DNA of 10,516 nt from Chitinophagaceae bacterium (GCA_016702745.1 JADJDJ010000009.1:1-10516), one strand, 5' to 3'; shown: positions 1 to 6,852, counted from the first letter of the stretch. The notes: generated by a model from the sequence alone, not told the origin. A program made the numbers and translations.

Positions 1-568
1 CATATTCAGTCAGTCTGCTGGCAATTTCAGCCGCCAAATTTCCGCTGCAAATCCACGAGCACATGCTTTCCCGCGTAATCTTGTGCACGTTTGAATTTTG
101 AAGGTGAATGATTTCTCCTGGAAAAGCCTCTCTATTCCCATTCAGGAATCCTGGAATGCGGCAAGTGCCGATTGCCATGACAACCGCCCGGGATTCAAAT
201 TGTCGGCCATCACTGCTTGTGATCAACCAGATATCGCGGTTACGGTCATAACTGACTTTTTTAATTTCGATTCCAGTCTGTACAGTGAAACCGCCCCGAG
301 CGGGAAATGTTTCGAGTAGATGCACGACCGCATCACGCGAAGGCCATGCTCCAGTAGATCTTGGGAATTTACTGCCTGGCAGGGCTGAAAGGAAACGACC
401 TGTATTCAGGCGCAGACCATCATAATGATTGCGCCAGACATCCCCTACAGCAAGCGTACGTTCCAATACCAGTGGAGTCAGTTCTGCTTTTGTCAGTTCA
501 TAGGCTACCGACAAACCTGCCGGGCCTGCACCGATTACGGTCACGTCATGAATATCACTGGCTTTCAT
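1..568 (-). pseudogene. FAD/NAD(P)-dependent oxidoreductase (flavoprotein monooxygenase/CzcO-like), frameshifted, 3' end outside window
   Basis: This is a flavoprotein of the class B monooxygenase/thioredoxin-reductase-like fold; the substrate is unknown. It starts with ATG at 568, preceded by a good ribosome site (AAGGAG, 7-8 bases upstream). The N-terminus holds the FAD-binding Rossmann motif GAGPAG (about residues 12-17) and further on reads WRNHYDGLRLNT, typical of this family. The second, NADPH-binding motif (GxGNxAAEIA, here CSGNLAAEIA) lies near 20-50. Between about 105-115 and 50-56 the homology (HSPSKFKRAQDYAGKHVLV) moves to another frame and then returns, so two compensating indels are present. 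The gene lies 86 bases downstream of osmC on the same strand and is probably cotranscribed with it. The C-terminal half is missing from the window. Family assignment is firm; the reaction is not. Confidence 0.75.
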
Positions 569-654
569 TGCTTATCTCCTTTCCTGTTTCCAACCGGGAA
601 TGTGTTCTGGCGTATATGATCCGGCCTGTAGCGTTTCGCCGTAATAAGCTGTTG

Positions 655-1218
655 TCAGTCATGTGGCATTGTGGCCTGCTCTGAATGGTGATGAATCTCG
701 ATGTTGACCGGAACCGGACGCATGATGGTGTCCGGTATGGGAGCTATCTGCTGCAGTTTTTTCAAAAGAGCGGTTACTTTGTCCAATGGCGCGTCAGTCT
801 GTATCTCCACTACAACCGTTATATCTTCAAATCCGGGGTTGCCCGGTTCTATTGCAAAAGCCGCCCGGAAATTGACACGCCCTGAAACATGCAGGCGGAG
901 TGATTCCACATTAATCCGGGCAACCGATAATCCGCCGATATAAGTGGCGGCAAGACAATGGCCAACGGCGGTAAGTAGAAGATCCTGCGGTGTAATACCC
1001 ATGCCTCCTCCCCCATAGCGGACCGGCTCATCGCCGATGATGGTCTGATCACCATTTACGCTCGTGGTAGTGTTGTAACCGTTGTCCCAAACAACTGTCG
1101 CCTGATAGTGAGGTTTGGCAATATCGTTGTTACCCTCTATCTTAATCTGACCGTATATGACTTGGGATTGCTCAAGATCAATTCCATTGACGATATTTTT
1201 GATATTCGAGTTAACCAT
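655..1218 (-). CDS. OsmC/Ohr family protein, single-cysteine type
   Basis: The 187-residue OsmC-fold protein belongs to a family of dimeric cytoplasmic thiol peroxidases that reduce organic hydroperoxides; some members also act on persulfides. The start at 1218 is supported by GGAGG 7 bases upstream. The family core is clear: GGGGMGITPQDLLLTAVGHC (residues 69-88) holds the first conserved Cys (C88) on the central helix. The C-terminal strand region (VPVNIEIHHH) is also typical. The second catalytic Cys, normally found in a CP-x motif about 60 residues later, is replaced by Ala in APIPDTI, and the protein has no other Cys. It is open throughout, in contrast to most neighbours. It is the first gene of a minus-strand pair with the downstream flavoprotein. 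Peroxidase activity therefore cannot be assumed. Confidence 0.88.
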   Translation of the reverse strand: MVNSNIKNIVNGIDLEQSQVIYGQIKIEGNNDIAKPHYQATVVWDNGYNTTTSVNGDQTIIGDEPVRYGGGGMGITPQDLLLTAVGHCLAATYIGGLSVARINVESLRLHVSGRVNFRAAFAIEPGNPGFEDITVVVEIQTDAPLDKVTALLKKLQQIAPIPDTIMRPVPVNIEIHHHSEQATMPHD

Positions 1219-1404
1219 CGTCAGACCTCCATGACAAACAAATTAAAGAAATGAATTTTTCGCATTTGTATCCGGCATTTATATCGTCTGTTACTATTTT
1301 TCTTTTCAAAAAAGTAGACCAGTCATTCTCTTTTTGGGGATGATATACCGGAAATAGTAAGATGTCAAAATCAGATAAATAAATATTTATGCATCTTAAC
1401 AAAG
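1219..1404. other. AT-rich intergenic region upstream of osmC
   Basis: This 186-base stretch has no credible gene. It must contain the minus-strand promoter of osmC, but I could not identify a convincing -10/-35 or -24/-12 pair. It has runs of A and T, a 12-base palindrome ATAAATATTTAT at 1379-1390, and the osmC ribosome site close to 1227-1231. Confidence 0.5.
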
Positions 1405-1770
1405 GCACTGCACACTTTATTGGAACATGCCGCGCGCAAGCGTTAAGCAGTCGTAGCGGAAGTTCATGTAACACGCGACGGCGGTTGTGAAGCGATAACA
1501 AAACTTATTTAGATATTCCTGCGAGTATTTGCCCAATACACTAGTATGTGATATGTGCCCAACAGAAATATCTTGAAATTGCCTATGATGATGTACCCAA
1601 GGCAGCCTTTTACCTGCTTTGTTTGCTGGAGTCACCCATGCGGCATGGTGTTGAGTCTCTTTCAGCGATGTCAAGCAGGGTAATGCATCACTTCTGATTT
1701 GTTGTGCTGAACGAATGTGTTGCCTGGTAAAGCGTGTTACTGAATCACCCCGGGCCGATTCATAATCTCA
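1405..1770 (-). pseudogene. C-terminal remnant of an IS1595-family transposase
   Basis: About 110 codons of the C-terminal half of a DDE transposase of the IS1595 family can be read on the minus strand across several frames. In order these are GDSVTRF (near 1748), IRSDALPCLTSLKETQHHAAW, AGKRLPWVH, then IIGNFKIFLLGTYH in a second frame, GKYSQEYLNKFCYRF back in the first, and HNRRRVLHELPLRLLNACAR with HVPIKCA in a third, ending near 1405. At least three indels break it. The N-terminal half and both terminal repeats are missing or unrecognisable. Its sequence type differs from the IS1016-group element only 130 bases away, so these are two separate insertions. The exact left and right boundaries are uncertain. 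Confidence 0.7.
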
Positions 1771-1772
1771 AT

Positions 1773-1844
1773 AATTGCGAATGCGCGATCAAAGTTTTTT
1801 GGGGTGTGGTTATGGTTATGATCGTGGGAATGTTTATGTACCAT
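1773..1844 (-). pseudogene. N-terminal stub of a His-rich cation diffusion facilitator (CzcD/ZitB-like)
   Basis: Reading from ATG at 1844, the first 24 residues are MVHKHSHDHNHNH followed by TPKNFDRAFAI. This is the usual start of CDF family Zn/Cd/Co exporters: a histidine-rich metal-binding tail, then NF-x-RAFAI leading into the first membrane helix. After AFAI the homology ends, and the frame runs on for 11 unrelated codons to TAA at 1737-1739, entering the IS1595 transposase remnant. The gene was therefore truncated by insertion or recombination. No clear ribosome site is seen. It lies divergent from the arsenite-type permease, from which it is now separated by the IS1016-group element. 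A short match, so moderate confidence. Confidence 0.55.
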
Positions 1845-1890
1845 GTATCAATTCGTTTCCCGACATGTGAATTTTCAAAGTAGCGGATAA

Positions 1891-1898
1891 ATAAAATT
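1891..1898. repeat. Target-site duplication, left copy (ATAAAATT)
   Basis: The 8-base sequence ATAAAATT directly precedes the left inverted repeat and is repeated exactly at 2636-2643. Eight bases is the duplication length known for the IS1595 family. Confidence 0.85.
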
Positions 1899-1915
1899 GA
1901 GTCTTAGGAAGTTAA
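1899..1915 (+). repeat. Left terminal inverted repeat
   Basis: The sequence GAGTCTTAGGAAGTTAA matches the reverse complement of 2619-2635 at 15 of 17 positions. Confidence 0.88.
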
Positions 1916-1945
1916 GTACTTACAAAAGTGTACTAACTTACTGAG

Positions 1946-2622
1946 ATTAATGTTAAAAACAGATACTATTTTCGTTCTCGAATTAGAGAAGCTAAATTCA
2001 GGCAACTTATCCGCTGTTTTGCTCTGGATTTTACTGCCACAAGTACCGCACAATTGACCGATATTTCTACACGGTCTGTTAATACGATTTACCTCAAAGT
2101 CCGGCAAAGAATAGCTCAGTGTTGCGAGCTTGAATCGCCTCTTCAAGGTGCTGTAGAAGTCGACGAGTCTTATTTTGGTGCGCAACGCATCAGGGGTAAA
2201 AGAGGTCGAGGTGTTTTGGCAAAACAATTGTTTTCGGTGTATTGAAGCGCCTGGGGAAAGTATATACGGAGATTGTTCCGGATTGCTCTAAAGCCACATT
2301 GAAAGCCATTATCCGTGGGCATGTAGCACCAGACACCATCATTCATTCCGATGGGTGGCGCGGCTATGACGGGCTGGTCGATATCGGTTTTGATAAACAC
2401 TTCAGGGTTCATCATGGCAACAACTAGTTTGCCAGTGGCGAACGGCACATTAACGGAATCGAATCTTTCTGGGGTTTTGCAAAAAGACGTTTGGCAAAGT
2501 TCAATGGCGTTCCTGAACATACCTTTTATCTACACCTGAAAGAAACAGAATTTCGATTTAATCATCGTCGTGATAATCTCTATTATGCAATTCTTAAATT
2601 ACTACGTTCTAACCCGCTTTAA
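1946..2622 (+). pseudogene. IS1016-group transposase, one frameshift and one nonsense codon
   Basis: Translated in pieces, the product is a roughly 220-residue DDE-type transposase. It begins near KNRYYFRSRIREAKF and includes a helix-turn-helix-like N-terminal part (AQLTDISTRSVNTIYLKVRQ), then the first catalytic Asp in VEVDESYFG, the second in IHSDGWRGYDGL, and the HINGIESFW...K region that closes the site in this group. Around 2220-2226 the frame shifts because an A run is one base short (GCAAAACAATT, where TIVFGVLKR continues in the next frame). Codon 2425-2427 is TAG where relatives have Glu, a base substitution. No ATG is found in frame at the expected start; the nearest possibility is ATT at 1946. 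TAA at 2620-2622 ends it within the right repeat. Confidence 0.85.
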
Positions 2623-2635
2623 CTTCCTAAGAACC
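2619..2635 (-). repeat. Right terminal inverted repeat
   Basis: Reverse complement of the left end (15 of 17 bases), overlapping the transposase stop codon. Confidence 0.88.
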
Positions 2636-2643
2636 ATAAAATT
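2636..2643. repeat. Target-site duplication, right copy (ATAAAATT)
   Basis: Exact copy of 1891-1898 immediately outside the right inverted repeat. Confidence 0.85.
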
Positions 2644-2722
2644 ATATGGAGTCGATCGAAGATTTATAGGTTGAATTACAATCGTTATACCAAAATGATC
2701 AGAATCATTGAAATAAAACGTT

Positions 2723-2750
2723 GCGCCAAATTATGGCACAAATTTGGCGC
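2723..2750. promoter_or_regulatory. Perfect 10-bp dyad upstream of the permease, possible operator
   Basis: GCGCCAAATT (2723-2732) and its exact reverse complement AATTTGGCGC (2741-2750) are separated by 8 bases. The site ends 33 bases before the permease start. It could be an operator or an mRNA hairpin in the leader. A metalloregulator site is a natural guess given the gene, but no regulator gene is adjacent and the sequence does not match a motif I know. Confidence 0.4.
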
Positions 2751-2783
2751 TGACCCGGGATGGTTTGTATTTTAAGGAAACAC

Positions 2784-3959
2784 ATGCGAAGAGAACAGCT
2801 GGAAGAAAATCAGATAGAGTTATACGCGGTAGCCTTGGCTGCCGGGGTGGGGCTTGGGTTGTGGCATCCTAACTTTGGTGCCAGCCTAGAGTATTTGATT
2901 TCCCCCGTGCTTGCGGTGCTGCTTTATAGCATGTTTACGCAGATTCCATTCCTTCAGTTGCGCGCTGCGTTCGCGAACAAACGGTTTACAGCCGCGCTAT
3001 TGATAGTCAATTTCATCATCGTACCCATCGTGGTCTGGTTTTTGTCGCTTCTTTTACCGGAGCACCCACCACTGCTACTTGGGGTATATCTGGTTCTGTT
3101 AACACCTTGTATTGATTACGTTGTCGTTTTTACCCATCTTGGTAGTGGCAATGCCCGCCTCGTGCTTGCTTCCACACCTTTGCTACTGATTACCCAGATG
3201 CTTCTTTTGCCCGTGTATCTATGGCTTTTCATGGGAGAGCAAGCCGCACAGGTAATGAGTGCTGAGCCATTCCTGGAAGCTTTTCTTGTATTGATTGTGT
3301 TTCCTCTGGGGCTTGCCTTATCAACCGAGTTTTGGGCAAAACGCCGACGTAGCGGTGCCATCTGGCTTGAAGTCACGGCGTGGCTTCCGGTGCCCTTTAT
3401 GGCAATGACATTCCTTTTCGTTGTAGCATCTCAAATTGGCAGGCTAGACGAGTACCTCCCGGTTGTGAAACAAGTCGTGCCAATTTATATTGCCTTCATG
3501 GCAGTCATGCCCTTTCTTGCTCGCTTGACGGCATATGCGTTTCGCCTGGACACACAAGCAGGACGAGCACTCATTTTTAGCGCAGGGACGCGGAATTCGC
3601 TGGTGGTTCTGCCTTTAGCATTGGCTTTGCCGGACGGCTGGATTCTGGCATCTGTCGTCATCGTTACTCAAACGCTGGTGGAACTGGTCGGTGAGTTGAT
3701 TTACATACGCTGGGTGCCTGCGATGCTCTTGCAAGAGTCTAAAAGTTTAGAAATCTCAAAAACATTTAGCAAAAGAAATAATCAGGATCAATACGTTGCG
3801 CTTCTACCGGGAAAGATTATGCACTCTGAAGATATTTATTCGAGGAATTATCACTTACTACCTCTTGCGGCAATAGCAATAAACAAACTCCAAACGGCGT
3901 ATGGCGTGCCTCTTTTTCATGTTCGACTAGCTGAAAAGATCTCCAAATACCTCATGTAG
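2784..3959 (+). CDS. Arsenite-type permease (ACR3/BASS superfamily) with an abnormal C-terminal tail
   Basis: This is an inner-membrane protein of about ten hydrophobic helices, similar to arsenic-resistance permeases of the bile acid:sodium symporter superfamily that expel arsenite. ATG at 2784 is preferred over 2760 because AAGGA lies 6 bases before it, giving 391 residues. The helix-4 Cys needed for arsenite transport in ACR3 proteins corresponds to C109 in TPCIDYVVVF. The conserved helix-9 Glu corresponds to E300 in TQTLVELVG. Family similarity stops around residue 313 (IRWVPAML). The last ~77 residues are hydrophilic and unlike the family. The final third of this tail (3858-3959) reads antisense through the 3' end of the broken methyltransferase gene, so the normal stop has probably been lost. 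No ars gene is adjacent, and the substrate could be another anion. Confidence 0.8.
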   Translation: MRREQLEENQIELYAVALAAGVGLGLWHPNFGASLEYLISPVLAVLLYSMFTQIPFLQLRAAFANKRFTAALLIVNFIIVPIVVWFLSLLLPEHPPLLLGVYLVLLTPCIDYVVVFTHLGSGNARLVLASTPLLLITQMLLLPVYLWLFMGEQAAQVMSAEPFLEAFLVLIVFPLGLALSTEFWAKRRRSGAIWLEVTAWLPVPFMAMTFLFVVASQIGRLDEYLPVVKQVVPIYIAFMAVMPFLARLTAYAFRLDTQAGRALIFSAGTRNSLVVLPLALALPDGWILASVVIVTQTLVELVGELIYIRWVPAMLLQESKSLEISKTFSKRNNQDQYVALLPGKIMHSEDIYSRNYHLLPLAAIAINKLQTAYGVPLFHVRLAEKISKYLM

Positions 3960-4468
3960 GGCTTCGGATTGGTATCTCATCCGGGTAAGACCACTAAATT
4001 TTTCTGGCCCATCTCGGCAAGAGTGGCACCATTCACATGGTCCGTCTGGTCGAACTAAACTTAAAACCCGATCGACATAAGCATGGCGACCTGCTGGATC
4101 AGTCAAAAAATGGAACACTGCTCGGTCATGCTAAATGTCGAATCGATTCAGGGAGAAATTTTGCACGGGTAATATTATCGCCTCTATCCAGTGAACAATA
4201 TCCGCATGCCCCCAACGCTGTCTGGCAACAACAAGCGCAGTTGATGATGAATCAAATACTGTCAACTCAGTATAGCCCTCGACCACAGGATCATCTACTA
4301 GCCTGGAAGTTCCTCCCTCCCACATCAATAATGGCCGCATCTTTATCGAGTCTTGTATTTTGTATTATGGATTAGTCGCAGAGACTGGTTCGCATGTTCC
4401 TGAAACCAACTGCCTGGGTCAGATGTTTTGGTAGTATATATCTAGCCTCAATGCTGCTTATTATCCAT
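3858..4468 (-). pseudogene. Class I SAM-dependent methyltransferase, heavily broken
   Basis: About 200 codons of a Rossmann-fold methyltransferase can be assembled across frames. ATG at 4468 begins MDNKQH and is followed by two in-frame stops (TGA, TAG). Then come YTTKTSDPGSWFQEHANQSLRLI-type sequence (to about 4367), the SAM motif I in another frame (AAIIDVGG, then GGTSRLVDD after an indel near 4315), and RFDI-stop-HDRAVFHFLTDPAGRHAYVD, where TAG replaces the expected TGG. Next is VRPDG, a short out-of-frame patch (GHVNGATLAE), DGPEKFSGL, and finally LVEHEKEA and FVYCYCRKR ending at 3858-3860. The substrate is unknown. It lies immediately downstream of the dsrE-like gene, with a gap of about 12 bases, consistent with one operon. 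The nonsense substitution FDI-TAG-HDR argues for true decay. Confidence 0.8.
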
Positions 4469-4479
4469 TGGTAATTTAC

Positions 4480-4799
4480 ACAAAATATCAATATCTTATA
4501 TAAATTGTGAATCAGACTATATAAATCCTGTATCGTGGATATCGGATAGATTCCTACTTCTTCAGACTGACGAAGCTTAAGACGGTTCCGCAAGCTAGAA
4601 TTGCACCACCTGTATCCAAAAAACTGTGAATCTGACCGGTAATATCAAACTTATCCCTATTAAGAGATTCTACCTCCATACCTTCTCCAAGCAAAAGACT
4701 GTAACAGTATCTTCCTTGCTTACGGGGAAAATTCCAAGCCGGAAAGGTGCTCCATATAGTTTCTGGATCATTCGAGTAAATGATAATTCCGAGTTCCAT
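4480..4799 (-). pseudogene. DsrE family sulfur-carrier-like protein, frameshifted
   Basis: DsrE-fold proteins are small cytoplasmic proteins that bind sulfur on a conserved Cys and pass it between sulfur-oxidation or tRNA-thiolation partners. The start at 4799 has a strong ribosome site (AAGGAG, 5-6 bases upstream). The first residues, MELGIIIYSNDPETIW, and later DKFDITGQIHSFLDTGGAILACGT, are characteristic. After ACGT the expected Cys codon is lost by a one-base deletion near 4582-4584 (ACC GTC TTA instead of a Thr-Cys-Leu run). The rest (LKLRQSEEVGIYPISTIQDLY...KILIF) continues in the next frame down to about 4483. Two earlier patches (STFPAWNFP and GRYCYSLL) are also out of frame with respect to the family (FRLGNF, DTVTVF). 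No stop follows KILIF in frame. The gene heads the pair with the methyltransferase. Confidence 0.8.
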
Positions 4800-5158
4800 T
4801 TAATCTCCTTCAATTCCATTGGTCGTCCGTTGGTTTCGATAAGAAACTAGCTGTATGCAGTATAGAATTCCTGTGTAGAATTTTGTTCAATTATTAAATT
4901 GAAATCATGCTAATCGGATTAGGGTTAGCGTGTCAGTTTCTCGTATTCGTTATGTACTAACACTCCGCACCAACAGCATTTATATTAGCAGTGATTTATA
5001 GAATGAATCTGTTTTTAAACGTTGTTTCTGCTTCTGTTGTAGTCTTGACGCATTGGGACTTTCAATAATTTGACCCATACACTTCTGTTTGGGTTGAGCA
5101 AAGCTAACACTTAGGGGCTGTCCGAATTTGTGGCCATTTCGAGATTGATATGATGGTT
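4800..5158. other. Gene-free region between the activator and dsrE
   Basis: These 359 bases show no credible coding sequence. They should contain the dsrE promoter on the minus strand unless dsrE is read through from the activator gene. I found no GG-N10-GC sigma-54 element in the right orientation. Visible structure: an inverted repeat TTCAATT-N4-AATTGAA at 4886-4903, the palindrome CTAATCGGATTAG at 4910-4922, and GGGGCTGTCCGAATTTG at 5114-5130, which resembles an insertion-sequence end but has no partner in the window. Confidence 0.5.
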
Positions 5159-6720
5159 TCAATCAAAAATACGGAATTCTTGCCAATTTATTTCGTATTT
5201 TTTTAGTTTAGCATAAACAGCACGTGAAGTAATTCCCATGTTCTCAGACACTTTTTTATATTTCCATGGTGTTGTTTCAAAGCTGTTTCCAAGGAATGAT
5301 TTTTCAATTTTGGTAAGCATATTCTTTTTCGTCTTTCCATTCACCCAATACTTTTTGTTTTAGTTGGAAGCTCTATATCCAATTCAGTCATTTCTTTGCC
5401 ACTAACAAACAAGATGCTACGCTCAAGGATGTTTTCAGCTCACGAACATTGCCTGGCCACGATAAGTGCGGATTTTCTGCATAACTTCACGGCTTACTGA
5501 TTTAACCTGTTTGTTATACCTCTTGTTCAATCGCTGAATGATCAATTGCACAAGATAAGGTAAATCTTCCGGTCGCTCGGCCAAGGGAGGGATACTTAAA
5601 CGCACAACATTGATGCGGTAATACAGATCATTGCGGAACAAATCTTGTTTAACGAGACTTTCCAAATTTTGATTTGTTGCTGAAATGATCCTTACATCAA
5701 CCGCCAAGGTTTGCTTGCCGCCAACTCTCTCCAATTCTCCTTCCTGGATTACACGAAGCAATCTGGTTTGTGCAGCTGGCGACAATGAATCGACTTCATC
5801 AAGAAATAAAGTACCGCCTTCGGCTCGCTCAAAGAAACCGTGGTGTACCTCGAGGGCTCCTGTAAAAGCGCCTTTTTCATGTCCGAATAAGCTGCTTTCA
5901 ATCAAGCTTTCTGGAATCGCGCCACAGTTAATGGCGATGAATGGCTTTATTGTAGCGATCGCTCATTGCATGTATGGCACGTGCTATAAGCTCCTTACCT
6001 ACGCCTGTTTGACCCTGAATCAGAACCGTTGCCATAGTAGGGGCAATAATCTCAATTGATTGCAGTATTTTCTGCATCATTGACGATTTTGCGATGATTG
6101 CAGGAGGCTGATGTTTTTTCTGATATTTGCCTATTTTGTTTCTGCCAAAGTCTCTGCATACTAGTTTCAATTCGGCACTGCAATTCATTCGTATCGTTGA
6201 TTTCCTTAACTGGTGTCGAATCGGTATATTCCATTCCCGCATGGCCTTTTGCTGCATGTGGATTCGTGTAAATACATACATCACACTTGCCATCTTTGCG
6301 GGCTATACTTTTTTTGATTTCAACTTTGGCGTAACCAAAGTTTCTGGCCGCGATACCTCCAAATACACTGGAAGTCATTCTACATAATTCAGGAAAATTA
6401 GTAACTTGTTCACCGAAAGGACAGCGAGAATTAGTAACTGTAATACAGTCCTGATTGCTGGAGACCAGCGAAAATTTACCTCCGATATTGTTTTTGATGC
6501 CGAGTATTAGTTCGGTATAGCTTTCATTATCGAGCTGTTCATTTTTATTAGTATTTTCTCGATAAGTTTCTTCAAAAAAACATTTTGCAGTTTGGGCTAT
6601 ATGCTCAATCAACTCTTCACAATGCTTTTGTCCCTGCTGTTCGCTGGCATGCATCAGTTCAAGAATGAAGGTTTGCAAAAAAAAGATCGGCGTTAACTCA
6701 GAAAGAGGATTGTTATTCAT
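5159..6720 (-). pseudogene. Sigma-54 enhancer-binding activator with Cys-rich N-terminal sensor, FisR-like in role; several frameshifts
   Basis: This is a three-part activator of roughly 515 codons. The N-terminal part (6052-6720, open) contains SRCPFGEQ (C100), ELCRM (C113), FGGIAARNFGYAKVEIKKSIARKDGKC and DVCIY (C146, C149), plus C92; the pattern resembles the methanogen output domain 1 type. The AAA+ part has Walker A GQTGVGKE, the sigma-54 contact GAFTGA, Walker B GGTLFLDEV, sensor I ISATNQN and YYRINVVRLSIPPLAERPED, then WPGNVREL and NILERSILFVSGKE in two other frames. The C-terminal DNA-binding helices (ENMGITSRAVYAKLKKYEI) end at 5159. Frame changes are near 6114-6119 (a run of six A on the coding strand), 5944-5947 (extra G), 5460, 5432-5436 and 5341-5345. 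It is divergent from the sulfide-oxidation genes, as FisR is from sqr/pdo. No clear ribosome site precedes ATG 6720. Confidence 0.82.
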
Positions 6721-6735
6721 AAATTATGGATGATT

Positions 6736-6772
6736 AGTGAAGTTAATCTTCACTTATTGAAGCATAGCTTCA
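6736..6772. promoter_or_regulatory. Two TGAAG-N5-CTTCA dyads, candidate activator-binding enhancer
   Basis: The first dyad is AGTGAAG-TTAAT-CTTCACT (6736-6754) and the second is TGAAG-CATAG-CTTCA (6758-6772). Both share the half-site and the five-base spacer, and their starts (6738 and 6758) are 20 bases apart, two turns of the helix. They lie about 85-105 bases upstream of the -12 element at 6850, the usual position for enhancer sites of sigma-54 activators. They also lie 16-52 bases before the activator's own start codon, so autoregulation is likely. Binding is inferred. Confidence 0.65.
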
Positions 6773-6836
6773 CTAAGCTAGCAACAATTAAAACTTAACT
6801 TACTGTAATTAATAATAAATATTATTTTTATCTTGA

Positions 6837-6852
6837 TGGCATGGTATTTGCA
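6837..6852 (+). promoter_or_regulatory. Sigma-54 (-24/-12) promoter for the carbonic anhydrase/SQR series
   Basis: TGGCATGGTATTTGCA matches the consensus TGGCACG-N4-TTGCA with a single change (T for C). The invariant GG (6838-6839) and GC (6850-6851) are separated by exactly ten bases. Transcription would begin about 12 bases downstream, near 6863, leaving a leader of about 120 bases. A sigma-54 activator is encoded divergently next door and enhancer-like dyads lie upstream, so all three parts of the regulatory scheme are present. Confidence 0.8.

Larger units (their letters stand above)
1899..2635 (+). mobile_element. IS1016-group (IS1595 family) insertion sequence, 737 bp
   Basis: The element is bounded by imperfect 17-base terminal inverted repeats: GAGTCTTAGGAAGTTAA at 1899-1915 and, reversed, GGTTCTTAGGAAGTTAA from 2635 to 2619. 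The outside is flanked by the 8-base duplication ATAAAATT. Size, repeat sequence and duplication length all suit the IS1016 group. It carries a single transposase gene on the plus strand, whose stop codon lies inside the right repeat. The transposase is broken, so the copy cannot move on its own. It sits in what was probably the divergent promoter region between the CDF stub and the permease gene; removing it leaves about 200 bases between those two starts. Confidence 0.9.

Noticed and set aside
98..684. Plus-strand frames of 64-107 codons opposite the flavoprotein gene
   Set aside because: They are opposite a gene with clear FAD-binding motifs and have no homology of their own.
2694..2709. 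AATGAT-N4-ATCATT as a Fur box upstream of the permease
   Set aside because: The half-sites match but the spacing is three bases too long for the Fur consensus, and the sequence is AT-rich enough for chance.
3726..3737. CTCTTGCAAGAG palindrome as the permease terminator
   Set aside because: It lies inside the open frame, has no loop to speak of and no T run after it.
4861..4880. Sigma-54 promoter for dsrE on the minus strand (GGAATTCTATACTGCA)
   Set aside because: The GG and GC elements are eleven rather than ten bases apart and the surrounding consensus bases are absent.
4980..5162. Sixty-codon minus-strand frame downstream of the activator
   Set aside because: It resembles no family I know, has no ribosome site, and its composition is that of noncoding sequence.
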